A stretch of 64,000 nucleotides of DNA from Gemmatimonadota bacterium. GTDB lineage: Bacteria; Gemmatimonadota; Gemmatimonadetes; Gemmatimonadales; Gemmatimonadaceae. The notes under the pieces are model-generated. The model had not been told where the DNA came from, made no database searches, and saw only the letters and a program-made list of their open reading frames with translations. The stretch is taken from contig JARIFA010000002.1 of the NCBI GenBank assembly GCA_031127075.1, positions 1 to 64,000 on the forward strand, given 5' to 3'. The position numbers were made by a program, and so were the translations under genes. Positions 1 to 11,190 of the stretch are shown in pieces (within the stretch, counting starts at the first letter, position 1; each line of letters opens with the position of its first letter).

Positions 1-877
1 CGCGAATGATGTGGAACCCGTACACCGTCTCGACGAGCGGGCTGATGCGGTTCACCGGGAGCGCGAACATCATCCGTTCGAACTCGGGCACCATGACGCC
101 GCGCCGCTGCCAGTCGAGATCCCCCCCGCGCTCCGCCGAGCCGCGGTCCGTCGAGTAGCGCCGCGCGAGGGAATCGAAGTCGGCGCCCCCCTCGAGCAGA
201 CCGCGGAGGGAATCCGCGAGCGCGCGGGCGGAGTCGACGCTCGCCGCCCGCGCCTTCGGGGCGACGACGACCTGCCGGAAGGCGACGGTCGCCGGCCGCG
301 GCGGGAGCTCCCGCTTGAGTCGGTCGAAGGCCTCGGCGACCTCGCGCTCGGTCACGTTGGCCGGCGCGAGGCGCCCCTTCGCCTTGAGCGAATCGATCGC
401 CTTCCGCTGCAGCTCGTCACGGATGGCGGATTCGACGGCCTTCTTCCGGTACTCCTCAGGCGTGCCGAACCCCTCGCGGCTGAGCGCCTCCCGGAACTGC
501 TGGTCGGTCTGGAAGTTCGAGCGGACGCCATCGAGCTGTTGCTCCACCTGCGCGGCGACGTCGGTCTCGCCCACCTCGATCTTATACTCTTTGGCGATCG
601 CGATCAGGACTTCCTTATCGACGATCTGTCCCAGGAAGTCCCGGGCGAGGGCGAGCTGCCCCGCGCTGTCCGCGGGGACCTGCAGGCCGCGCGACCGCGC
701 GAAGTTGATCGCCTCGAGGACCTCGCTGAAGAGAACCGGGTGCGTCCCAACGACGGCGACGATCCGATCGACCTCGATGTCCTTGAGGGGACGCGCCTGC
801 GCCCCCGCCGTCCGCCCGAAGGCGAGGACGACGAGGGCGCCGACGACTCGCGACGCGCGGAGCGCGAGGCGGGTCAC
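1..877 (-). CDS. SurA-like peptidylprolyl isomerase (3' end cut by window)
   Basis: Periplasmic chaperone and prolyl isomerase that would assist folding of outer-membrane proteins. This gene is missing from the ORF track because it starts with GTG and runs off the window. I read about 292 codons on the minus strand: a signal peptide ending near GRTAGAQA, a SurA-type N-terminal helical region (EVDRIVAVVGTHPVLFSEV) and the start of a parvulin domain with the typical AERGGDLDW and VPEFERMMF stretches and YGFHII near the edge. The GTG start shares a GTGA overlap with the stop of the preceding isomerase gene, so the two are probably translationally coupled. The C-terminus is outside the window. 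The family call is firm; SurA orthology itself is less certain because several paralogues are usual. Confidence 0.85.
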   Translation of the reverse strand, partial: MTRLALRASRVVGALVVLAFGRTAGAQARPLKDIEVDRIVAVVGTHPVLFSEVLEAINFARSRGLQVPADSAGQLALARDFLGQIVDKEVLIAIAKEYKIEVGETDVAAQVEQQLDGVRSNFQTDQQFREALSREGFGTPEEYRKKAVESAIRDELQRKAIDSLKAKGRLAPANVTEREVAEAFDRLKRELPPRPATVAFRQVVVAPKARAASVDSARALADSLRGLLEGGADFDSLARRYSTDRGSAERGGDLDWQRRGVMVPEFERMMFALPVNRISPLVETVYGFHIIR

Positions 878-2316
878 TGCTGCGGCGGGATCGGCGCGCC
901 CGGGAGCGGCACGGCCGAAGGCGGCTGCGTCGCGGCGCGGGCCGAGTCGGCCGCGGCGCGGAGCTTCGTCGCCGCGGCGAGGGCGCGGTCGAGCCCGGCC
1001 GGGGTCACCCGGTTGTCGTAGCGGGCCCGGAGCACGCTGGCCACCTGGTCCGGGACCTCGACGTACTGCACCTCGTTCCGGACCACCTGCGCGAAGAACG
1101 CGTTGGCGCGGCGCGCCGCGACCGCGGCACGACCCTTCGCATCCGGCGCGCTGTCCGCGAGCGCCTTCGGCGTCACACCGATCGCCTCCATCACGCCGGT
1201 GACGCCCCCGAAGAAGGCGGTGCGGATCTGTGCGAGCTCGGCCGAATCCGGTTCCACCTTGAGCGAGTCGGCGACACGGAGGAGGAACTCGTTGCGGATG
1301 ACGTTCTGCACGAAGATCGGGATCTGCGAATCGGGCGCCTGCAGCACCTGGGCGCGCACGCGGGACTGCGGCGGGAAGGCCGCCATCCACCGCGCGAGCT
1401 TGCCGGCAGAGAGGTCGGCGAGACGCGACGTCGCGACGGCCTCACGGCTGTCGCGGTAGGCGTCCGGATCCTCGGCGATCGCCTTCACGAGCTTCGGCGC
1501 GCTCTCCTTGACCTGCACCTGGGCCGTGCTGTCCATCGCCGCGAAGTAGAGGCTCTCCGCGCGCTGGGCCGCGACGCCGCGATACGCGTCGGCGAACTCG
1601 TCCTTGATCTCCGCGTAGGTGTGCCGGCGGATGATGTGATAGCCGAACTGCGTCTCGACGACGCCGGTGATGCCGCCCGGCGGGACGGAGCGGATTCCCG
1701 CATCGAACTCCGGCACCATCTGGCCGGCCGGGAAGACGCCGTAGTCGCCGCCGCGCTCCTTCGAGCCCGGATCATCGGAGCGACGCTTCGCCACGTCGGC
1801 GAAAGTCGCGCTGGTCACCGTCGCCGCGATCCGCTCGGCCTCCGCCTTGATGGCGGCGTTGGCGGCCTCGGAGCCCGGCTCGGTCTTCTTGGAGAGGAGG
1901 ATGTGCGCCGCACCGAGGAGCGCGCCGTCGGTGTACGCCTGCTCGAAAGTGCTGGAATCGACCTGGCTCCAGTCCTTGCTGATGACGTCGAACACCTTCC
2001 GGAAGCGGAGCTGCGCGATCGCGGCCCACATCCCCTCGTCGGCGTCCTTCGTCGTGCCGAGCGTATCGCCTTCGGCGGCGGCGGCGGCCAGGAGCTGGTA
2101 GTTCACCCAGAGCTGGGCGACGGCGCGGATCGCATCCGGGCGCAGCGGGACGTCGGTGGCGCCGAGGAGCGCGGCGACGGAGTCGACGTGGAGCTCCTGG
2201 GAGCCGGCGCGCGCGACGACGTCGACGTGCGCGGTCATCGCGTCCTTCAGGGCCGCACACGAGGAAAGGCCCAGCAGGGCGACGAGAGAGACCAGGGCGA
2301 GACGAAGGCGAGTCAT
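874..2316 (-). CDS. parvulin-type peptidylprolyl isomerase lipoprotein
   Basis: Predicted periplasmic, membrane-anchored foldase of 480 aa. The N-terminus has a lipoprotein signal with lipobox LSSC at about residue 20. A parvulin domain spans roughly residues 130-240, shown by GAAHILLSKK, a KERGGDYGVF turn, MVPEFDAGI and the terminal FGYHIIRRH. The remaining halves are helical and Ala-rich, as in PrsA/SurA-like proteins, and the C-terminus is Pro-rich. It lies 24 bases downstream of mfd and overlaps the next isomerase by four bases, so it is the fourth gene of the DUF58-BatA-mfd operon. No Shine-Dalgarno sequence is visible: the bases before ATG are C/T-rich. Confidence 0.85.
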   Translation of the reverse strand: MTRLRLALVSLVALLGLSSCAALKDAMTAHVDVVARAGSQELHVDSVAALLGATDVPLRPDAIRAVAQLWVNYQLLAAAAAEGDTLGTTKDADEGMWAAIAQLRFRKVFDVISKDWSQVDSSTFEQAYTDGALLGAAHILLSKKTEPGSEAANAAIKAEAERIAATVTSATFADVAKRRSDDPGSKERGGDYGVFPAGQMVPEFDAGIRSVPPGGITGVVETQFGYHIIRRHTYAEIKDEFADAYRGVAAQRAESLYFAAMDSTAQVQVKESAPKLVKAIAEDPDAYRDSREAVATSRLADLSAGKLARWMAAFPPQSRVRAQVLQAPDSQIPIFVQNVIRNEFLLRVADSLKVEPDSAELAQIRTAFFGGVTGVMEAIGVTPKALADSAPDAKGRAAVAARRANAFFAQVVRNEVQYVEVPDQVASVLRARYDNRVTPAGLDRALAAATKLRAAADSARAATQPPSAVPLPGAPIPPQQ

Positions 2317-2340
2317 GGGAGGGAGGAGAGAGGGAACGGC

Positions 2341-5300
2341 TCAGGCCGCGTCAGATGGAGCGATGGTGCGCAGCGCGCGAGCGAGCCCTTCCAGCAGGGT
2401 CGCCCCGCCGAGCCGCGTGAGTTTGAGCGACAGGGGGTGGACCCGGCGGACGTCCACTTGGAACTGGACGTCCCGGAAGGCCGCCGCGAGCGGCTTGAGA
2501 CGCGGAACCGCGTCGGCTCGGAAGCTAACACGGGCCTCCGCGCCATGCACGAGGATCCCCTCGACGCCGAGGGGGGCGCCGAGCCGGCGCAGCCGCGCGA
2601 TGCCCAGGTAGGCGACGGCCGGTTCCGGCAGGGGACCGAACCGGTCGCGCAGTTCGTCCCGGATCGCGTCTACCTGCTCGGCATCCCGCGCGGCGCCGAG
2701 GCGCCGGTAGAGGTCGAGCTTCACCTCGGCCGAGGCGATGTACTCGTCCGGGAGATAGGCCGGCAGATCGAGCGTGACCTCCGTCGGCGGCGGGGGCGGC
2801 GCCTCGTCCCCGCGCTGGAGCCGCGTGACGGTCTCCTCGAGCAGGCGGAGGTAGAGGTCGAACCCGACGGCGTGCACGAACCCCGACTGCTCGGGCCCGA
2901 GGAGGTTCCCCGCCCCGCGGAGCTCCATATCCCGCAGCGCGACTCGGTACCCCGACCCGAGCTCGGTGTGGTGCTCGAGCACGCGGAGGCGCCGCTCGGC
3001 GTCCTCGTCGCAGTGCTCCGGCACGATGAGAAAACAGTAGGCGCGACGATGCGATCGGCCCACGCGGCCGCGGAGCTGGTAGAGCTGCGCCAACCCGAGT
3101 CGGTCGGCGCGGTCGATGAACATCGTATTCGCGTTCGGCACGTCGAGCCCACTCTCGACGATGAGCGTCGAGACGAGGACGTCGACCTCCCCGGCCACGA
3201 AGCGCCGCATCACCGCCTCGAGCTCGCGCTCGGGCATCTGCCCGTGCCCGACCGCGATGCGCGCCCGCGGCACGAGCCGCTGCAGATGATCGGCCACGGC
3301 GAGGATCGTCTCGACGCGGTTGTGCACGAAGTAGACCTGCCCGCCCCGATCGAGCTCGCGAGCGATCCCCTCCTCGAGGAGGCCGTCATCCCAGGGCTCG
3401 AGCGAGGTGAGCACCGGCGAGCGATCGCGCGGCGGCGTCTGCATCAACGTGAGGTCGCGGAGCCCGGCGAGCGATTGATGGAGCGTCCGCGGGATCGGCG
3501 TCGCCGTGAGGGTGAGCACGTCGGTCTCGAGGCGGAGCTGCTTGAGCCGCTCCTTGTGCTTCACCCCGAACCGGTGCTCCTCGTCGACGACGACGAGGCC
3601 GAGTTGCTTGAAGGTGACGTCCGGGCTCAAGAGCCGATGCGTCCCGATGACGATGTCGACCGCCCCCGCCGCGACCTCGGCGAGCGCCGCGGCCTGCGCC
3701 TTCGGCGTCTGGAAGCGGCTCAGCACCGCGACGCGCACCGGGAAATCCGCGAAGCGGTCACCGAAGGTGCGCGCGTGCTGCTCGGCCAGGATCGTCGTCG
3801 GGACGAGGACCGCCACCTGCCGCCCCCCCTGCACCGCCTTGAAGGCGGCACGCACCGCGATCTCCGTCTTGCCGTAGCCGACGTCGCCGACGAGGAGACG
3901 GTCCATCGGCCGTTCGCCCTCCATATCCTGCTTCACCTCCGACGTCGCCTTGCGCTGATCGGGCGTGTCCTCGAAGAGGAAGGCGCTCTCGAGCTGCTTC
4001 TGCCACGCGCCGTCGGGGTGGTGTGGCGGGCGGGCGGTGACGCGGCGCCGCGCGTAGAGGTCGAGCAGCTCCGCCGTCATCTCCTGGATGGCCGCCCGCG
4101 TCTTGTCGCGCTGCGCCGCCCAGCGGCGCCCACCGAGCTTGTGCAGCCGCGGCGGCGGCGTGTCGTCGTCGATCTCGCCGGCGGCGCGGTAGCGCTCCAC
4201 CTGATCGAGCCGATAGAGGGGCACGTTCAGCCGATCGCCGCCCTCGTACTCCACCACCGCGACTTCGATGGTCGACTCGCCGTGGAAGACGGTCGTCATC
4301 CCGCGATAGATGCCGATGCCGTGCTCGAGGTGCACGACGTAGTCGCCCGGCTTGAGGGCGGTGACCTGCTCGAGCGCCGCGCCGGTGACATACCGCCGCG
4401 CCCGGCGGATCCGCCGCTCGCGGCGGAAGATCTCGTGGTCGGTGAGCACGCGGAGCCCATCCGGACCGCCGCGCGGCGGGAGGAGGAACCCGCCCGCGAG
4501 AACGCCGAGGGCGAGCGCGACCGGCGCGCGATCCCTGCCGCGCGCTTCGAGCAGCTCCTCCAACCGCTCGGCCTGCCCCGCGTTGTCGCAGAGGATCACC
4601 GTCGGCGTGCCGTCCCGCACGAGTGCGCCGAGGCGCCCGAGGTCGCGCTCCACCTTCTCGGGGGGGCGGATCGGGAAGGTCACGGTGCGCGCGTCACCCG
4701 CCTCCACGGCGACGAGCGCGAGCGAGGGGAAGGCGCCGAGCTGGCGGGCCACCGCATCGGGCGGGAGGAGGAGCGCGTCCCGCGCCGGGACCTCCTCGCC
4801 GCGGCGACGTGCGACGTCGAGGTGATGGGCCGCCTCCTCCCAGGTGCGCTGCCACTCCGGCTTGAGACTCACCCCGGAGGGGAGCAGCAACAGCGTCCCG
4901 GCCGGGAAGAGCTCGCCGAGCGCGACGCGGGCGTACGGCACCTCGTCGTCGTCACCGCGGACCTCGACGGGGAGGATCACCGCCTGCTCGAGGGGCGCCG
5001 TCATCCGTTGCGTCGCTACATCGAACCCGCGGAGCGCCTCGAGCTGATCGCCCCAGAACTCGAGGCGGACCGGTTCACGCATGCCGAAGCCGTAGATATC
5101 GATGATGCCGCCGCGGACGCTGTACTCCGCGACATCCTCGACGACGGGGACGCGCGTGAAGCCGACGCGATCGAGGTGCGCGGTGAGGTCCTCCAGGCGC
5201 CAGTTGTCGCCGCGCCGGAGCGCGAGGCGCGCCTCCGCGAGGGCGCCCGGGAGGCGCGTGCGCTCCTGCAACGCCCGGACCGTCGTGAGCAGCACGCGCA

Positions 5301-5646
5301 CCCCGCCCCGCGCGAGCGCCTCGAGCGTCTCCACCCGCTCGCCCGCCACCTCCGCGTGCGGCTCCACCTCACCGAGGCCCTCACGGGGCGGGTAGAGCGC
5401 GACCCCATCGCCCCCGAGGACCGATTGGAGGTCCGCGAGCCATCGTTCCGCCTCCGCCACCTGGTCCGCGACGACGACGAAGAGCCGGTTCGGCTCCCGG
5501 GCGGCGAGCGCCGCGAGGAGGACCGCGTCCGACGATCCCGCGAGGCCGCTCACCTCCAGCCGGCCGTTCACCGAGGGGAGCGCGCCGGTGAGACTGCGGA
5601 AGGCGGGGAGCGCGGCGAGGCGCTCGATCAACTGCGGGAGCGCCAT
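2341..5646 (-). CDS. mfd: transcription-repair coupling factor Mfd
   Basis: DNA translocase of 1101 aa that removes RNA polymerase stalled at lesions and recruits UvrA. The order is normal: UvrB-like N-terminal region, CarD-like RNAP-interaction domain near residue 450-520 (LKPGDYVVHLEHGIGIYRG), helicase lobe 1 with Walker A GDVGYGKTE and the DEEH box (VVVDEEHRFG), lobe 2 with QLRGRVGRS, and the C-terminal TRCF domain. The ORF track gives a longer start at 6273, but that part is antisense-like and lies inside the upstream gene. The start MALPQLIERL at 5646 overlaps the upstream stop by one base (TGATG). It shares an operon with DUF58/BatA-type genes and isomerases. uvrA, its partner, is elsewhere in this window. 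Confidence 0.97.
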   Translation of the reverse strand: MALPQLIERLAALPAFRSLTGALPSVNGRLEVSGLAGSSDAVLLAALAAREPNRLFVVVADQVAEAERWLADLQSVLGGDGVALYPPREGLGEVEPHAEVAGERVETLEALARGGVRVLLTTVRALQERTRLPGALAEARLALRRGDNWRLEDLTAHLDRVGFTRVPVVEDVAEYSVRGGIIDIYGFGMREPVRLEFWGDQLEALRGFDVATQRMTAPLEQAVILPVEVRGDDDEVPYARVALGELFPAGTLLLLPSGVSLKPEWQRTWEEAAHHLDVARRRGEEVPARDALLLPPDAVARQLGAFPSLALVAVEAGDARTVTFPIRPPEKVERDLGRLGALVRDGTPTVILCDNAGQAERLEELLEARGRDRAPVALALGVLAGGFLLPPRGGPDGLRVLTDHEIFRRERRIRRARRYVTGAALEQVTALKPGDYVVHLEHGIGIYRGMTTVFHGESTIEVAVVEYEGGDRLNVPLYRLDQVERYRAAGEIDDDTPPPRLHKLGGRRWAAQRDKTRAAIQEMTAELLDLYARRRVTARPPHHPDGAWQKQLESAFLFEDTPDQRKATSEVKQDMEGERPMDRLLVGDVGYGKTEIAVRAAFKAVQGGRQVAVLVPTTILAEQHARTFGDRFADFPVRVAVLSRFQTPKAQAAALAEVAAGAVDIVIGTHRLLSPDVTFKQLGLVVVDEEHRFGVKHKERLKQLRLETDVLTLTATPIPRTLHQSLAGLRDLTLMQTPPRDRSPVLTSLEPWDDGLLEEGIARELDRGGQVYFVHNRVETILAVADHLQRLVPRARIAVGHGQMPERELEAVMRRFVAGEVDVLVSTLIVESGLDVPNANTMFIDRADRLGLAQLYQLRGRVGRSHRRAYCFLIVPEHCDEDAERRLRVLEHHTELGSGYRVALRDMELRGAGNLLGPEQSGFVHAVGFDLYLRLLEETVTRLQRGDEAPPPPPTEVTLDLPAYLPDEYIASAEVKLDLYRRLGAARDAEQVDAIRDELRDRFGPLPEPAVAYLGIARLRRLGAPLGVEGILVHGAEARVSFRADAVPRLKPLAAAFRDVQFQVDVRRVHPLSLKLTRLGGATLLEGLARALRTIAPSDAA

Positions 5647-7478
5647 CAGCGCTCCACCGGAGTGCGGCGCCCGAAACCGCGACCGGCGACGAGCCACTCC
5701 GACGCGAGCAGGAGCAGCGCGAGGATGAGCAGCGCGCGGCTCCACGACCGTGCACCGCCCGCGGCGAAGACGGCGCGGCCGAGGCCGTCGGGCGCCGCGT
5801 CGACCGTGCGCGCCCCGAGACGCGTGGCGAGCGTGTCGACGGTGACCCGTCCCGTGTCCGACTCCGACGGTTCGGCGTTCACCACGAGCGCGCCGACGCG
5901 TGTCGCGCCGCGACGCCAGAAGGCGACCCCCGCGGCCCACGGCGCCGAGATCGCCTCCTCGGCGGCGACGGGTCGCACCGGTCCCGAGGCGAGTTCGAGC
6001 CCATCGACGCCTGCGGGCACCCGGACCATCGCACCCGGTACCGCGGTTGACACCCCCGTGCTGCCATCGACGAGCCGCTGCGAGACGAGGCGATCGATCC
6101 ACGGCACGAATGCCGCCCGCACCGGGAGGTCGGTGGCCTCGTCGGTCGCCGGGGAGGCGACCAGGACGTAGCCGTCGCCGGCGACCGCCCAGGGGGCGCC
6201 CCCGACCGTCGCCACGGTGTCTCGGCGTGCAGCCGCGTCCCCGGCCGCGGTGGCCGACTCGAGCGCATACCACTCACGCGCCATCGCCCCCGCGACGCCC
6301 TCCCCGGTCAGGGGGGCGGCGCCCGTGCGCCGCGCGCCGAGTCGCCACGGAATCCCCGCCCGCTCGAGCGCGCGGTTGGCATCGGCGACGCGGATCGGGT
6401 CGGACGGCGCGAAGAGCAGTCCGGGCCGACGCGCCTGGTCCATCGTCGCGACCGTGATCCCGCCGCCGACGCGTGCTCGCCCCCCGGCCACGAGTGCGCC
6501 GACCGCACCGGCGAGGAAGGGGCCGGCGCCCGAGGCGACCTGCACCGCAGGGGGCTCCCCCACGTGGACGGCGAAGTGGCGCCGGTCATCGCCCCGCAAC
6601 TCGTCAGGCGCGAGCTCGACGACGCCGGCCTGCCAGCCGGTGCCCGTGAGCTGCGCGCGCGCGAGGATCGTCGCACCGGGGAGCGCCGTCCCGCGCGCGA
6701 GGGTGCGGCCGTCGACCACCACGCGCCAGCTCGCGGAGTCGGGGGCGACGACCGTCGCCCGGACCGCGCCGCGCGGATCCCAATGGAGCGGCTCGGCGGC
6801 GACGGCGGTGACCGCGCGGTTCACGATCGCACCCGGAGTGACGACGGCCAGGTCGGCGGCCGCGCCCCCGAGCGCCGAGGGATCGATTGCCCCCCAACTC
6901 GTGGCCTGGGCGTCGGTGAGGACGACGACACGGCCGGAGGGGAGGCCGCTACCGCGGACGAGCGCGGCGGCGCGACGCACCGCGTCACCGGCATCGCCCG
7001 CCCCGTCGAGCGGGCGCACCGCCGCGAGCGCGGCGTCGAGCGTCGGCCGGTCGCCCCCGACGACGACGCCATCCATCGTCACCACCCAGAGCCGATCCGC
7101 CGCGGTGGCGGCGCCGACGACGCCACGAGCCGCCGCCGCGAGGCGCGCGAGGACCGGCCCCTCGGGACCCGCCGCCTGCGCGGAGAGCGAGTTGTCGAGC
7201 ACGATCGCGACCGCGGTCGGCGCGTGGCCGATGCCGGGCGCCCGCGCCACCGGGCGTGCGATCGCCGCGGCGAGGACGACGATGATCGCGCACCGGAGGA
7301 GCATCAGCAGCAGGTTCTGCACCTGCACCTCACGCGCGTGCTCGCGCTCCATCCGCAGCAGATACCGCACGGCGGGGAATTCGACGCGCGCCTGCGCGCG
7401 ACGACGCCAGAGATGCAGAACGAGCGGGACGGCGATGGCAGCGGCGAGACCCCATCCCCACGGCGCGAGGAAGGTCAT
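5646..7478 (-). CDS. BatA-like membrane protein with vWA domain
   Basis: Membrane protein of 610 aa. It begins with the BatA N-terminal double-transmembrane domain (LAPWGWGLAAAIAVPLVLHLW, then a second segment near residue 60-80). A von Willebrand A-like domain follows with a MIDAS-type DNSLS motif. A large Ala/Gly/Val-rich periplasmic part and a C-terminal hydrophobic helix (LLILALLLLASEWLV) complete it. Such proteins are normally encoded with DUF58 proteins and MoxR ATPases and are thought to act in envelope stress or metal/cofactor insertion. Here DUF58 is directly upstream (4-base overlap), but no MoxR gene is in the window. The track start at 7586 is rejected because MTFLAPWG at 7478 overlaps the upstream stop as ATGA. 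Confidence 0.85.
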   Translation of the reverse strand: MTFLAPWGWGLAAAIAVPLVLHLWRRRAQARVEFPAVRYLLRMEREHAREVQVQNLLLMLLRCAIIVVLAAAIARPVARAPGIGHAPTAVAIVLDNSLSAQAAGPEGPVLARLAAAARGVVGAATAADRLWVVTMDGVVVGGDRPTLDAALAAVRPLDGAGDAGDAVRRAAALVRGSGLPSGRVVVLTDAQATSWGAIDPSALGGAAADLAVVTPGAIVNRAVTAVAAEPLHWDPRGAVRATVVAPDSASWRVVVDGRTLARGTALPGATILARAQLTGTGWQAGVVELAPDELRGDDRRHFAVHVGEPPAVQVASGAGPFLAGAVGALVAGGRARVGGGITVATMDQARRPGLLFAPSDPIRVADANRALERAGIPWRLGARRTGAAPLTGEGVAGAMAREWYALESATAAGDAAARRDTVATVGGAPWAVAGDGYVLVASPATDEATDLPVRAAFVPWIDRLVSQRLVDGSTGVSTAVPGAMVRVPAGVDGLELASGPVRPVAAEEAISAPWAAGVAFWRRGATRVGALVVNAEPSESDTGRVTVDTLATRLGARTVDAAPDGLGRAVFAAGGARSWSRALLILALLLLASEWLVAGRGFGRRTPVER

Positions 7479-8392
7479 CCGAGGCGCTGGCGGCGGGCGA
7501 AGGCGCGCCGCAACGGCACGCCGAACGGCTGGTCGGTGAGGATCGGCTCGTAGAAGGCGCCCGCCGAGGCGAAGTGGTCGCGCCATTCGGCGAGCGCGTC
7601 GCCGACGGTGGAGGCGTACAGGTCGCGGACGTCGGCGGGGGTCGCGATCGATTCCGTCCCGCGCTCGGGGTCGACGAAGGTCGCCTCACCCGAGGCGACC
7701 TCGAAGCGACGCTCCGCGGGATCGAGGACGTGCAGACAGGTGACATCGTGCCCCTGACCGCGCAGCCCCTGCACGGTGTCGCGGATCTCCTCGGGTTCGA
7801 GGAGCAGGTCGGAGATCAGGATCACCATCCCGCGTCGCGCGATCAGCTTCCCAGCCTGGGCGAGCGCCCCGGCGAGGTCGGAGCCCTGACCGGCACCGGC
7901 ATCATCGAACGCCGCGAGCATCTTCCCGAACTGCGACTGCCCCGACCGCGGCGGGACGACGGAGCGGATGCCATCGTCGAATCGGATGAGCCCCACCGCA
8001 TCGCGCTGGCGGAGCAGGAGCAGCGCGAGCGCCGCGGCGAGCCGCTCCGCATAGTCGAGCTTCGTGAGCCGGCCCGGCGCCCCGCGCCATGCCATCGAGC
8101 GGCTCACGTCGAGGACGATCGTCGCGCGGACGTTCGTCTCCTCCTCGAACTGCTTGATGAGCCACCGGTCCGCGCGCGCGACGACCTTCCAGTCCATGAA
8201 CCGGAGGTCGTCGCCCGGCTGGTACTGCCGGTGCTCGGCGAACTCGACGCTGAATCCCTTCTTTGGGGAGCGGTGGAGCCCCGCGAGGAGTCCATCCACC
8301 AGCCAACGCGACACGACCTCGAGGCGACCGAGCGCCGCGAGGGTAGCGGGATCCATGAGGTCGGCCCGGACGGCGGGCGCTGACGCGGACAT
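7475..8392 (-). CDS. DUF58 domain protein
   Basis: Cytoplasmic protein of 305 aa of the DUF58 family. The family core is evident: the [14 protein letters not shown] stretch near residue 75 and a vWA-like MIDAS segment [10 protein letters not shown] near residue 115. DUF58 genes usually travel with moxR AAA ATPase and bat genes, and a BatA-like gene follows here with ATGA overlap. The precise role of this class is not established. It is the first gene of a five-gene operon running into mfd and two isomerase genes. A TTGGTC-17-TAGGTT promoter lies just upstream, and its hexamer ends nine bases before the ATG. Confidence 0.88.
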   Translation of the reverse strand: MSASAPAVRADLMDPATLAALGRLEVVSRWLVDGLLAGLHRSPKKGFSVEFAEHRQYQPGDDLRFMDWKVVARADRWLIKQFEEETNVRATIVLDVSRSMAWRGAPGRLTKLDYAERLAAALALLLLRQRDAVGLIRFDDGIRSVVPPRSGQSQFGKMLAAFDDAGAGQGSDLAGALAQAGKLIARRGMVILISDLLLEPEEIRDTVQGLRGQGHDVTCLHVLDPAERRFEVASGEATFVDPERGTESIATPADVRDLYASTVGDALAEWRDHFASAGAFYEPILTDQPFGVPLRRAFARRQRLG

Positions 8393-8401
8393 GCGACCGG
8401 G

Positions 8402-8430
8402 AACCTACCGGCGCCGGGGAGAGTGACCAA
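8402..8430 (-). promoter_or_regulatory. promoter of the DUF58-bat-mfd operon
   Basis: On the minus strand, TTGGTC (8430-8425) and TAGGTT (8407-8402) are separated by exactly 17 bases. The start codon of the DUF58 gene follows nine bases later, so the 5' leader would be only a few bases. The promoter is back to back with that of lepA in a 110-base divergent intergenic region. This is a motif reading only. Confidence 0.55.
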
Positions 8431-8441
8431 GGGGGCGCCCG

Positions 8442-8470
8442 TTGGAGCGGCCCCCACGCCCGGCTAGCTT
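8442..8470 (+). promoter_or_regulatory. lepA promoter
   Basis: TTGGAG, 17 bases, then TAGCTT. The GTG start of lepA is 32 bases after the -10 hexamer, giving a leader of about 25 bases. The hexamers resemble those of the divergent operon and of the tRNA-Asn promoter in this window. Confidence 0.55.
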
Positions 8471-8502
8471 TCCGGTTTCCCATCGCCCCCGCACCCGCGC
8501 CC

Positions 8503-10302
<1,800 letters not shown>

Positions 10303-10306
10303 CCGA

Positions 10307-10345
10307 ACGGGGGGGGTGAGGACCACGCGGTCCTCACCCCCCCGT
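10307..10345. terminator. bidirectional hairpin terminator after lepA
   Basis: A long near-perfect inverted repeat (ACGGGGGGG..TGAGGACC / GGTCCTCACCCCCCCGT) with an ACGC loop starts five bases after the lepA stop and lies before the convergent PPC-domain gene. There is no T-tract on the plus side, so it may act as an intrinsic terminator of the GC-only type or as a 3'-end protector. Confidence 0.7.
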
Positions 10346-10368
10346 CGTGCGCCGCCTCCGATGCGTCG

Positions 10369-11190
10369 TCAGTCGCGCGGCCGTTCCGTCTCGGGCGCCG
10401 ATGCCACCGCGATGATGAACCCCCCGTGGTCGCGCGGGTCCACCGCCCGGACATAGATCCGGAAGGTCCCATCCGCGACGAACGTGGCCTCGGCGTCGGT
10501 CCCACCGCCGGCGTCATCGTCTGAGGTGACGAGCGTCTCGCCGCGCGGTCCCACGCGGAGCACCCGCACCATCGCGTCGAACGCGCCGCTCCGCACCGTG
10601 ACGCGCACGCGCTCCCCACGGCCGGTCAGCGTGTACGCCGCGTACACGACCGTCTCCTCCCCGTCGTCCATCTCCGGCCCCTCGGTGAGGAGCGCGCCCT
10701 CGCGCGGCTGGCCCACCACGAGCGGCGTGCCGGAGACCGGGGCGGGCGGCGGGACCGATTCGACCACCAGCGTATACGCCCCCGTCTCGTCGGCGTCGAG
10801 CGACTGCGCGACGATCAGGTAGGTCCCGGCACGCGACGGACGGAAGAGGAGTTGGGCATCGGTGTCGCCACCGCCGTCATCGTCGCTCGCCACCTGGTCG
10901 GTGAGCCCGCCGACGTGTTCGGCGACCCAGACGTAGGCGTCGACGTCCGCGGACCGCATCGTGACGCGATAGCGCCCGCCCGCGACGGCCTCGAAGCGGT
11001 AGGCGTGGAAGGCGCCGCGCCCCATCACGACCGGGTCGGTACGACCGAGCCGGCCCTCGACCGTCGCGCCGACGGCGATGGTCCGCGCCGATTCCTGTGC
11101 GCCGACCGCGGGCCCCGCGGCGAGCAACAGGCCGAGTCCCACCCACGCGGCGCGATGGCGAGCGAGGCCCCCTCCCTGCAGCGGTCTCAT
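10369..11190 (-). CDS. secreted protein with two PPC-like domains
   Basis: Exported protein of 273 aa with a signal peptide (WVGLGLLLAAGPAVGA). Two tandem copies of a bacterial pre-peptidase C-terminal (PPC) beta-sandwich follow, each with a V..G....G.L, F..Y.F..., DAYVWV/DAMVRVL, DDDGGGDTDA/DDDAGGGTDA and TYLIVAQS/TFRIYVRA pattern. No protease domain is present, so this is a stand-alone binding or adhesive protein rather than an enzyme. The start MRPLQGG at 11190 overlaps the upstream methyltransferase stop (ATGA); the longer track ORF is rejected. Last gene of a three-gene minus-strand operon. Confidence 0.75.
   Translation of the reverse strand: MRPLQGGGLARHRAAWVGLGLLLAAGPAVGAQESARTIAVGATVEGRLGRTDPVVMGRGAFHAYRFEAVAGGRYRVTMRSADVDAYVWVAEHVGGLTDQVASDDDGGGDTDAQLLFRPSRAGTYLIVAQSLDADETGAYTLVVESVPPPAPVSGTPLVVGQPREGALLTEGPEMDDGEETVVYAAYTLTGRGERVRVTVRSGAFDAMVRVLRVGPRGETLVTSDDDAGGGTDAEATFVADGTFRIYVRAVDPRDHGGFIIAVASAPETERPRD

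Noticed and set aside
1621-6171. 1516-aa plus-strand ORF opposite mfd and the isomerase gene
   Set aside because: Arg/Glu/His-rich composition and no domain; it mirrors the codon positions of clear minus-strand genes. A shadow of GC-rich coding DNA.
5647-6273. N-terminal extension of Mfd in the track ORF
   Set aside because: It is low-complexity Arg/Gly sequence inside the BatA-like gene; the start at 5646 has a stop-start overlap and family match.
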